A stretch of 64,000 nucleotides of DNA, taken from Corallococcus sp. EGB (lineage in GTDB: Bacteria > Myxococcota > Myxococcia > Myxococcales > Myxococcaceae). The stretch spans positions 7,847,356 through 7,911,355 of the forward strand of contig NZ_CP079946.1 of NCBI RefSeq assembly GCF_019968905.1. Direction: 5' to 3'. Below are positions 1 to 8,966 of this stretch, in pieces. The first letter of the stretch is position 1. Every line of letters starts with the position of its first letter. Made by a program: the position numbers and the translations under genes. A model generated the notes under the pieces. It was not told the origin of the DNA and made no database searches. It saw only the letters and a list, made by a program, of their open reading frames with translations.

Positions 1-1858
<1,858 letters not shown>

Positions 1859-1869
<11 letters not shown>

Positions 1870-3064
1870 ACTGAAAGTCCCCCCGCTCGGCGAATCCATC
1901 ACCGAGGCCGTCGTCGGCAAGTGGAACAAGAAGCAGGGTGAGTCCGTCGCCGCGGACGAGCCGCTCGTCGTGCTGGAGACCGACAAGGTCACCATCGACG
2001 TGCCGGCCCCCGCCGCCGGCAGCATCGCGTCCATCGCCTTCAAGGAGGGCGACAAGGTCCGCGTGGGTGACGTGCTGGGCACCATCGAGGCCGGTGCCGG
2101 CGCGGGCGCTCCCGCCGTGGCCGCCGCCACGCCCGCGCCCGCCCAGGCCGCGGCGCCGGTGGCCGCGCCGGCCGCTCCGGTGGCCAGCGACACGCGCATC
2201 ACCCCCACCGCCAGGAAGATGGCGGAGGAGAACCGGGTGGACGTGGGCCAGCTGAAGGGCTCCGGCGCCGGTGGCCGCATCATGAAGGAGGACGTGCAGG
2301 GTCAGCTGAACCGCCCGGCCGCCGCCCCGGCCCCGGCCGCGCCGTCCGGCCCCCGCCCCAACGCCGCGCGCGAGGAGCGCGTGCGCATGACGCCCCTGCG
2401 CAAGCGCGTGGCCGAGCGCCTCATCCAGGCGCAGTCCACCGCCGCCATGCTCACCACCTTCAACGAGGTGGACATGGGCGAGGTGATGGCGCTCCGCAAG
2501 AAGTACAACGACAAGTTCCAGGCGAAGCACGGGGTGAAGCTCGGGTTCATGAGCTTCTTCATCCGCGCGTCCGTGGAGGCCCTCAAGGCGTTCCCGCAGA
2601 TCAACGCGGAGATCGACGGCGAGGACGTCATCTTCAAGCACTACTACGACATCGGCGTGGCCGTGAGCGGCAGCCGCGGTCTGGTGGTGCCGGTGGTGCG
2701 TGACGCGGACAAGCTGTCGCTCGCGGAGCTGGAGAAGACGGTCGGTGACTACGGCGGCCGTGCGCGCAACGACAAGCTGACGATGGCGGACCTCACGGGT
2801 GGCACGTTCACCATCACCAACGGCGGCATCTTCGGCTCCATGCTGTCCACGCCCATCCTGAACCCGCCGCAGACGGGCATCCTGGGCATGCACAACATCG
2901 TGGAGCGCCCCGTGGCCCGCGACGGCCAGGTGGTCATCCGGCCCATCATGTACATCGCCCTGACGTACGACCACCGCCTGGTGGACGGCCGTGAGGCGGT
3001 GCAGTTCCTCGTGCGCGTGAAGGAGTGCATCGAGGACCCGGAGCGCCTGCTTCTCGACATCTGA
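1859..3064 (+). CDS. sucB: Dihydrolipoyllysine succinyltransferase (2-oxoglutarate dehydrogenase E2)
   Basis: E2 core of the 2-oxoglutarate dehydrogenase complex; accepts the succinyl group on its lipoyl arm and passes it to CoA. The 401-residue protein has an N-terminal lipoyl domain with the lipoylated lysine at K43 ([12 protein letters not shown]), a long Ala/Pro-rich linker (about 80-110), a peripheral-subunit-binding domain (about 115-150, [13 protein letters not shown]) and a C-terminal catalytic domain with the [10 protein letters not shown] motif (H372, D376). It overlaps sucA by 11 bases. No lpd (E3) gene follows; a strong hairpin terminator ends the unit instead, so E3 must be encoded elsewhere. 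Confidence 0.97.
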
Positions 3065-3111
3065 CGGACACTCCGCGCCTGGAGCGGGGACGCAAGACGG
3101 GCAATTCCCGT

Positions 3112-3140
3112 GGGCCGGCTGGACTTCCAGTCGGCCCTTT
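3112..3140 (+). terminator. Rho-independent terminator after sucAB
   Basis: GGGCCGGCTGG at 3112-3122 pairs with CCAGTCGGCCC at 3127-3137 (11 bp with one G-U pair) around an ACTT loop, and is followed by TTT. It lies 48 bases after the sucB stop. Confidence 0.8.
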
Positions 3141-3149
3141 CACTACAAC
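3120..3149 (+). promoter_or_regulatory. Possible sigma-70-type promoter for the cold-shock gene
   Basis: A weak -35 (TGGACT, 3120-3125) and a -10-like TACAAC (3144-3149) are 18 bases apart and would give a leader of about 70 nt in front of the cold-shock gene. The -35 lies inside the sucB terminator. This is pattern matching in GC-rich DNA, so it is tentative. Confidence 0.25.
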
Positions 3150-3224
3150 TAGAGCCGTCTCCCCGGTCGTCGGGCAGAACGGGTGGCCTTCCCCACGGCT
3201 GCCCTGCAAACGCAAGGAAGCGCA

Positions 3225-3428
3225 ATGGCAACTGGTACCGTGAAGTGGTTCAACGACGCGAAGGGCTTCGGCTTCATCACCCAGGACGGCGGCGGCGAGG
3301 ACGTGTTCTGCCACCACACCGCCATCAACATGGATGGTTTCCGCACCCTGGCCGAGGGCCAGAAGGTGGAGTTCGAAGTCACCAAGGGCCCGAAGGGCCT
3401 GCAGGCGCAGAACGTTCGCGCCGCCTGA
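3225..3428 (+). CDS. Cold-shock domain protein (CspA family)
   Basis: A 67-residue single cold-shock domain, a cytoplasmic RNA/ssDNA-binding protein that melts RNA structure. RNP1 is KGFGFIT at 13-19; the RNP2 position reads DVFCHH (26-31), where most CspA proteins have DVFVHF or DVFVHY, so Cys29 and His31 are unusual. I chose the ATG at 3225 because the purine-rich AAGGAAG (3214-3220) sits just upstream and [10 protein letters not shown] is the standard N-terminus; an in-frame ATG at 3183 would add 14 unrelated residues. The gene stands alone between two terminators. Confidence 0.95.
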   Translation: MATGTVKWFNDAKGFGFITQDGGGEDVFCHHTAINMDGFRTLAEGQKVEFEVTKGPKGLQAQNVRAA

Positions 3429-3470
3429 TTCGCGTCCTCAGCCATTCCCCACGGACTGGTTGAAGTCAAA

Positions 3471-3511
3471 GAGGCCCGGACCCGCGGTGGGGTTCCGGGC
3501 CTCTCCTTCTT
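3471..3511. terminator. Bidirectional terminator between the cold-shock gene and the S9 peptidase
   Basis: GAGGCCCGGA (3471-3480) and TCCGGGCCTC (3494-3503) form a perfect 10-bp stem. Pyrimidine-rich TCCTTCTT follows on plus, and TTTGACTTC follows on minus, so it can end both convergent genes. Confidence 0.75.
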
Positions 3512-3532
3512 CCAGGCGTGGCGCCGCGCGGC

Positions 3533-5758
3533 CTACTTCTTCAGGGTCTGCTCGAAGTGGGCGATGACGCGCTCGTACTGGCGCTCGGTGACGACGGGGT
3601 CCGGCACCATGTGCGTGAGGCCGGACAGCGGCAGCAGCTGGTGCGGCTTGCCCGCGCGGAAGAGGGCATCCGACAGCTTCAGCGTGTGGAAGAAGTACAC
3701 GTTGTCATCCGCGGTGCCGTGGATGAGCAGCAGGGCCCCAATGGGGCTGTCCTTCTTCGCGTACGTCAGCAGGCTGCTGACCTCGTAGGCCTGGGGGCTC
3801 TCCTCGGGCAGGCCCAGGTAGCGCTCGGTGTAGTGCGTGTCGTAGTCGCGCCAGTCCACCACCGGGGCGCCGGACACGGCGGACTTGAAGAAGTCCGGGC
3901 GCTTCAGCGCGGCCAGCGCGGCCATGTAGCCGCCGAAGCTCCAGCCGGTGATGCCCACGCGGCTCAAGTCCATCTCCGGCACCTCCTTCGCCAGGGCCTG
4001 CACCGCCTCAATCTGATCATCCAGGGTGACGGTGGCGAAGTCGTGCTTCACCGCGCGGTTCCAGTCGGAGGTGCGCAGCGGCGTGCCGCGCCCGTCCACC
4101 TTCACCACCAGGAAGCCGTGGTCCGCGAACCACTGGCTGAGCAGGTGCGCGGCCATGGACTGGTGCACGACGGTGACGGTGGGGCCCGCGTAGACCTCCA
4201 CGATGACGGGCAGCTTCTGGCCGGGCTTGAAGTCGCGCGGCTTCACCAGCGAGGTCCAGAACTTCTTCGGGCCCACCTGGCGCACCTCGAAGTTCGGCGT
4301 GAAGGGCGGCTCCTGCGCCACCTCGGGCAGCTCGCCCAGCTTCGTGCCGTCGGCCTTGAGCACCAGCGTGCGCGGCATGCTCTTGGGGCCCTGGGTGTTG
4401 AGGACGATGAGGCCGCCGTTCTTGGAGACGAGGCCGTTCTCCACGGCCGGGCCGGTGGTGCCGGTGGACACCTGCTCCGGAGCGCCGCCGGACTTCACGC
4501 GCCACAGGTGGCTTTCGGTGGGGTTGGGGCCGCCGGTGAAGAAGAGCGTCTTGTCCGCCTGGACGAAGCGGGCGAGGTTGCGGAAGCCCGCGTCCGGCTT
4601 CACCACGGAGCGGTCCAGCTCACCGTTGGCCTTGCGCAGCTCCACCTCCGCGCCGCCGTTGCGCTCGGTGTACCAGAGGAAGCCGGAGCCATCCTCCAGC
4701 CACAGCGGGAAGTCCTGGGCCAGCTCCACCCACGCGTTGTCCTTCTCCGTGAGGAGCACGCGCGTCTTGCCCGTGGCGGGGTCCACCGCGAGCACCTGCT
4801 CCTCCGTCTGGAGGCGGTTCTGCACCACGAGGGTCAGCGGCCCGCCCTTGTCCCACTTCACCGTGGCCAGGTAGGGGTACTTCGCCGCGTCCCACTGCGC
4901 CCACACCGTCTTGCCGCCGGCGGCGGGCGTGATGCCCAGGCGCACCTTCGCGTTGGCCTTGCCGGGGCGCGGGTACGGGAACACGTCCCCGCCCTTCTCC
5001 GGGTGCATCACGTCCACGATGGTGAGCTTCTCCACGTCGGACGTGTCGGACTCCGTGTACGCGATGGACTTCGAGTCCGGGCTCCACCAGTAGCCGGAGA
5101 AGCGGCTCATCTCCTCCTGCGCCACGAACTCCGCCAGGCCGTGCGTCTTGTCCGCCGTCCCGCCCTGCGTGACGCGCTTCTCCTGGTTGTTGGAGAGCTC
5201 CACCCGGTAGACGTCGTGGTCCCGGACGTAGGCCACCTGCTTGCCGTCCGGCGACAGGCGCGGGTCGATGACGCCGGGGCCCGTCTTGAGCTCCGTGGAC
5301 TTCCCCGTCGCGCGGTCCACCACGTAGAGGCGGCCGGAGAGGGGCACCAGCAGCTGGGTGCCGTCCTCGGAGAGGCTGTAGGAGGTGAAGCCCCGGGCGC
5401 TCACGCGCATGCGCTCGCGGCGGGCCTTCTCCTCGGGGGACAGGGTCTCCTCGGCGCCCTTGAGCAGGGCCTCCGGAGTGAGCAGCTCACGCGCCTGGCC
5501 GCCGGCCACGTCGAACGCGTAGAGCATCTGCACGTTGGACGTGGGGGACGTGCGCAGGAAGAGGACGGACTTCTCGTCAGGGGTGATGCGCGTGCCCACC
5601 GGGCGCCCGCTCTGGAAGCGGCGCGTCTCGGCGTACTGGCGCAGGAAGGTGTCCGGCTGCTTTTGCGAAGGGGCCATGGCGGAGGGTTTGCGCTCCTGGG
5701 CGATGGAGGGGGCGCTGCTCATGAGGAGGAGCGCGGCGGCGGTGAGGACCTGACGCAT
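3533..5758 (-). CDS. Secreted S9 prolyl oligopeptidase family protein, DPP-IV type (copy 1)
   Basis: Serine exopeptidase predicted to remove X-Pro/X-Ala dipeptides from peptide N-termini outside the cytoplasm. The 741-residue protein starts with a signal peptide (about 1-20, ending SIAQ), followed by a beta-propeller domain and an alpha/beta-hydrolase domain. The catalytic triad is visible as Ser607 (GWSFGGYM), Asp684 (GTADDNVYF, the DPP-IV form) and His716 (GLTHMV). The double glutamate that DPP-IV uses to bind the substrate amino terminus is present at 215-216 (VAQEEMSRF, followed by WWSPD). It lies directly downstream of a close paralog in the same direction. The start is the only ATG before the signal peptide; its SD-like AAAGGAG is separated from it by a hairpin. 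Confidence 0.93.
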   Translation of the reverse strand: MRQVLTAAALLLMSSAPSIAQERKPSAMAPSQKQPDTFLRQYAETRRFQSGRPVGTRITPDEKSVLFLRTSPTSNVQMLYAFDVAGGQARELLTPEALLKGAEETLSPEEKARRERMRVSARGFTSYSLSEDGTQLLVPLSGRLYVVDRATGKSTELKTGPGVIDPRLSPDGKQVAYVRDHDVYRVELSNNQEKRVTQGGTADKTHGLAEFVAQEEMSRFSGYWWSPDSKSIAYTESDTSDVEKLTIVDVMHPEKGGDVFPYPRPGKANAKVRLGITPAAGGKTVWAQWDAAKYPYLATVKWDKGGPLTLVVQNRLQTEEQVLAVDPATGKTRVLLTEKDNAWVELAQDFPLWLEDGSGFLWYTERNGGAEVELRKANGELDRSVVKPDAGFRNLARFVQADKTLFFTGGPNPTESHLWRVKSGGAPEQVSTGTTGPAVENGLVSKNGGLIVLNTQGPKSMPRTLVLKADGTKLGELPEVAQEPPFTPNFEVRQVGPKKFWTSLVKPRDFKPGQKLPVIVEVYAGPTVTVVHQSMAAHLLSQWFADHGFLVVKVDGRGTPLRTSDWNRAVKHDFATVTLDDQIEAVQALAKEVPEMDLSRVGITGWSFGGYMAALAALKRPDFFKSAVSGAPVVDWRDYDTHYTERYLGLPEESPQAYEVSSLLTYAKKDSPIGALLLIHGTADDNVYFFHTLKLSDALFRAGKPHQLLPLSGLTHMVPDPVVTERQYERVIAHFEQTLKK

Positions 5759-5794
5759 GCGTAGCTGAATCCCCGCGCGAGGCGGGGCTCCTTT
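5759..5794 (-). promoter_or_regulatory. SD-hairpin-start leader of S9 peptidase copy 1
   Basis: On the minus strand AAAGGAG (5794-5788) is followed immediately by a 6-bp stem (5771-5776 with 5782-5787, five-base loop) and then 12 nt before the ATG at 5758. The same arrangement precedes copy 2. Confidence 0.55.
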
Positions 5795-5910
5795 CGCGAG
5801 AAGGTGCGGGCAAGCCTACACTCCGGCCGCCGCGCGGCCCTCCCAACGTCCGGCCCTGGTGAGGATTCCCACGGGAAGCGGGCGGCGCCCGCGGCACCTG
5901 GACCTTCCCG

Positions 5911-8091
5911 CTACTTCAGGTTCTGCTGGAAGTGGGCGATGACGCGCTCGTACTGACGCTCCATGACGAGCGGGTCCGCCACCATGTGCGTGAGGCCGGA
6001 CAGGGGCAGGAACTGGTGCGGCTTGCCCGCGCGGAAGAGGGCATCCGACAGCTTCAGCGCGTGGAGGAAGTACACGTTGTCGTCCGCGGTGCCGTGAACC
6101 ACCAGCAGCGCGCCGATGGGCCCCTCCTTCTTCGCGTAGGTCAGCAGGCTGTTGACTTCGTAGGCCTGGGGGCTCTCCTCGGGGAGGCCCAGGTAACGCT
6201 CGGTCGCGTGCGTGTCGTAGTCGAGCCAGTCCGTCACCGGAGCACCCGCGACGCCGGCCTTGAAGAAGTCCGGGTGCTTCATCACCGCCAGGGCGGACAT
6301 GTATCCACCGAAGCTCCAGCCAAAGATGCCCACGCGGCCCAGGTCCATCTCTGGCACCTCCTTCGCCAGGGCCCGCATCGCATCCATCTGGTCCTCCAGG
6401 ATGGGGGTGGCGTAGTCGTGCTTCACCGCGCGGTTCCACTCGGCGGTGCGAAGCGGCGTGCCGCGCCCGTCCACCCGCACCACCAGGAAGCCCTGATCCG
6501 CCATCCACTGGTCGAGCAGGTGCACGGCCATGGACTGATGCACCATGGTCTTGATGGGGCCGCCGTAGATGTCCACGATGACGGGCAGCTTCTTGCCGGG
6601 CTTGAAGTCACGCGGCTTCACCAGCGACGTCCAGAACCTCCTCGCGCCCACCTGACGCACCTCGAAGTCCGGCGTGAAGGGGGGCTCCTGGGCGACGGAA
6701 GGCAGTTCGCCCAGCATCGAGCCATTGCCCTTGAGCACCAGCATGCGAGGCATGGTCTTGGGGCTCTGCCTGCTGAGGACGATGAGCCCCCCGTCCTTGG
6801 AGACGAGGCCGCCCTCTTCCGCGGAACCGCGGGTGCCCGTGTCCACCCGCTCCGGCGACCCTCCGAGCTTCACGCGCCACAGGTGGCTCTCGGTGGGGTT
6901 CGGGTCGCCATTGAAGAACAGCGTCTGGTCCGCCTGGACGAAGCGGGAGAGGCTCCGGAAGCCGACGCCCGGCTTCACCACGGAGCGGTCCAGGTCCCCG
7001 TTGGCCTTGCGCAGTTCCACTTCCGAAGCGCCGTTGCGGTCGGTGTACCAGAGGAAGCCGGAGCCATCCTCCAGCCACACCGGGAACTCCTGGTGCAGGT
7101 CGATCCACGCCGCGTCCTTCTCCGTGAGGAGCACGCGCGTCTTGCCCGTCGCCGGATCTACCGCGAGCAGTTGTTCTTCCGTCTGGGGCCGGTTCTGCAC
7201 GAGCAACGTCAGCGGCCCGCCCTTGTCCCACTTCACCGTGGCCAGGTAGGGGTACTTCGCCGCGTCCCACTGCGCCCACACCGTCTTGCCACCCGTGACG
7301 GGCGTGATGCCCAGGCGCACCTTCGCGTTGGCCTTGCCCGCGCGTGGATAGGGGAAGGTTGCCCCGGGCTGCTCCGGGTGCATCACGTCCACGACGGTGA
7401 GCTTCTCCACGCCGGACGTGTCGGACTCCGCATAGGCGATGAACTTCGAGTCCGGGCTCCACCAGTAGCCGGAGAAGCGGTTCATCTCCTCCTGCGCCAC
7501 GAACTCCGCCAGGCCGTGCGTCTTGTCCGCCGTCCCGCCCTGCGTGACGCGCTTCTCCTGATTGGCGTTCAGGTCCACCCGGTAGACGTCGTGGTCACGG
7601 ACGTAGGCCACCTGCTTGCCGTCCGGTGACAGGCTCGGGTCGATGACGCCGGGGCCCGTCTTGAGCTCCGTGGACTTCCCCGTCGCGCGGTCCACCGCGT
7701 AGAGCCGTCCGGCCAGAGGCACCAGCAGGCGCGTTCCGTCCTCGGAGAGGTCGTAGGACGTGAAGCCCCGGGCACTGACGCGCATGCGCTCGCGGCGGGC
7801 CTTCTCCTCGGGGGACAGGGTCTCCTCCGCGCCCTTGAGCAGGGCCTCGGGCGTGAGCAGCTCTCGCGTCTGTCCGCTGGCCACGTCGAACGCGTAGAGC
7901 ATCCGCACGTTGGACGTGGGGGACGTGCGCAGGAAGAGGACGGACTTCTCGTCGGGGGTGATGCGCGCACCCACGGGCCTCCCGTTCATGAACCGCCCTG
8001 TCTCGGCGTACTGGCGAAGGAAGGACGAATGCTCCTGGGCCAGGACGGGCATCCCCAGGAGGAGCAGCGCGACGGTGACGAATGGACGCAT
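5911..8091 (-). CDS. Secreted S9 prolyl oligopeptidase family protein, DPP-IV type (copy 2)
   Basis: Paralog of the downstream gene, with long identical stretches throughout both domains. It has 726 residues: a signal peptide (about 1-17, ending PVLAQ), a beta-propeller with the VAQEEMNRF double-Glu motif, and a hydrolase domain with Ser593 (GWSFGGYM), Asp670 (GTADDNVYF) and His702 (GLTHMV). The frame is open upstream to 8310, but the ATG at 8091 begins the signal peptide and shares its leader layout with copy 1. Compared with copy 1 it lacks about 15 residues of the linker after the signal peptide. The pair looks like a tandem duplication with both active sites intact, so the two copies may differ in substrate or expression. 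Confidence 0.92.
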   Translation of the reverse strand: MRPFVTVALLLLGMPVLAQEHSSFLRQYAETGRFMNGRPVGARITPDEKSVLFLRTSPTSNVRMLYAFDVASGQTRELLTPEALLKGAEETLSPEEKARRERMRVSARGFTSYDLSEDGTRLLVPLAGRLYAVDRATGKSTELKTGPGVIDPSLSPDGKQVAYVRDHDVYRVDLNANQEKRVTQGGTADKTHGLAEFVAQEEMNRFSGYWWSPDSKFIAYAESDTSGVEKLTVVDVMHPEQPGATFPYPRAGKANAKVRLGITPVTGGKTVWAQWDAAKYPYLATVKWDKGGPLTLLVQNRPQTEEQLLAVDPATGKTRVLLTEKDAAWIDLHQEFPVWLEDGSGFLWYTDRNGASEVELRKANGDLDRSVVKPGVGFRSLSRFVQADQTLFFNGDPNPTESHLWRVKLGGSPERVDTGTRGSAEEGGLVSKDGGLIVLSRQSPKTMPRMLVLKGNGSMLGELPSVAQEPPFTPDFEVRQVGARRFWTSLVKPRDFKPGKKLPVIVDIYGGPIKTMVHQSMAVHLLDQWMADQGFLVVRVDGRGTPLRTAEWNRAVKHDYATPILEDQMDAMRALAKEVPEMDLGRVGIFGWSFGGYMSALAVMKHPDFFKAGVAGAPVTDWLDYDTHATERYLGLPEESPQAYEVNSLLTYAKKEGPIGALLVVHGTADDNVYFLHALKLSDALFRAGKPHQFLPLSGLTHMVADPLVMERQYERVIAHFQQNLK

Positions 8092-8124
8092 GCGTGATTG
8101 AACCCCGCGGGACGGGGCTCCTTT
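8092..8124 (-). promoter_or_regulatory. SD-hairpin-start leader of S9 peptidase copy 2
   Basis: AAAGGAG (8124-8118, minus strand) is followed by a 5-bp CCCCG/CGGGG stem (8103-8107 with 8113-8117) and then 11 nt to the ATG at 8091. The stem and SD match copy 1 while the loop differs. Confidence 0.5.
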
Positions 8125-8180
8125 CGCGGCAAGATGGGACACGTCTCGAACGCCGGAGTCTGGAGGGGATTTCCTCCCGC

Positions 8181-8960
8181 ATGAACCCAAATGATGACGT
8201 TGCCCTGCGCCACCTGCGCCTCGCGGGCGTGGTGCGGTTGGGGCTGGGCGGAGGCCGGGGCCCGACGGATGCGTATGTGTTCGACCCGCATCGGCTCGCA
8301 CTGCCCGCATGGGCCTGTGCGCTCGGCGATGAGGGGCCCCCTGCCCTGCTCGTCACGCTGGACCGGCACCTGGACATCGTGGTGCCCGAGCGCCCCGCGG
8401 ACATGCCGGACCGCTCCGCCGGCCTGCGCGCCTTGGATGAACACACGCGGTGGCGCCTGGACGTGCGCAACTACGACCACATCCTCGCGGCCATGGAGGC
8501 GAACCTCGTCGGTGACGCGCTGCTCATCGCGCGCACCCGGCCCCGGGGCTCCTTCTCCGGGGACACCTACGTGGACACGCGCGGCCGCTCGCACCGCATC
8601 GTGACGGTGACGACGGTGGACCGCGCGGCGGAGGCGTACCTGCACCCCGGCCCCACGGACGCGGTGCGCGACGTCCTGGAGGCCGCGTCCGCCGTGCTGC
8701 TGGACCTGGACCTGGACTGCTTCACCAGCCTGAGCGACGCGGACCCCACCACCGTGCTGCCGTGGCCGAAGTCCGTCATCCGCGAGTTCCTCCTGCCGCC
8801 CGACTCGGAGCCCTTCTGGGACGCGGTGCTGGGCAAGGCGGTGGCGCTGACGCTCGCGCGCGAGCCGCACCACTGCGGCGGGCTGCTCGCGTCCGGCGAG
8901 CTGTTCCGCGACGTGGCGGACGTCCTCTTCCGCGAGCTGCTGCGCGTCGAGCCGCCCTGA
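8181..8960 (+). CDS. UPF0489 family protein (arginase-like fold)
   Basis: A 259-residue cytoplasmic protein resembling UPF0489, a family with an arginase/deacetylase-like metal site. Metal-binding-type motifs seen are DRHLD at 61-65 (compare DxHxD of arginases), RNYDH at 96-100 and LDLDLDCF at 174-181. Some UPF0489 members are peptide arginases that turn arginine into ornithine in ribosomal peptides; nothing near this gene looks like such a precursor, so the substrate is unknown. I chose ATG 8181, preceded by GGAGGGG at 8162-8168, over an upstream frame extension that would overlap the peptidase start. The gene is divergent from the S9 pair and ends 6 bases from the convergent BamA-like gene. 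Confidence 0.75.
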   Translation: MNPNDDVALRHLRLAGVVRLGLGGGRGPTDAYVFDPHRLALPAWACALGDEGPPALLVTLDRHLDIVVPERPADMPDRSAGLRALDEHTRWRLDVRNYDHILAAMEANLVGDALLIARTRPRGSFSGDTYVDTRGRSHRIVTVTTVDRAAEAYLHPGPTDAVRDVLEAASAVLLDLDLDCFTSLSDADPTTVLPWPKSVIREFLLPPDSEPFWDAVLGKAVALTLAREPHHCGGLLASGELFRDVADVLFRELLRVEPP

Positions 8961-8966
8961 GAAAAG

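Noticed and set aside
3518-5764. A 748-codon plus-strand open frame opposite the first S9 peptidase
   Set aside because: It mirrors the real gene codon by codon, has His/Arg/Gly/Leu-rich low-complexity composition and no motifs; this is the usual antisense artefact of very GC-rich genes.
5820-5893. Palindromes in the spacer between the S9 paralogs (for example GGCCGC/GCGGCC)
   Set aside because: Short GC palindromes are frequent in this composition, and none is followed by a T-run.
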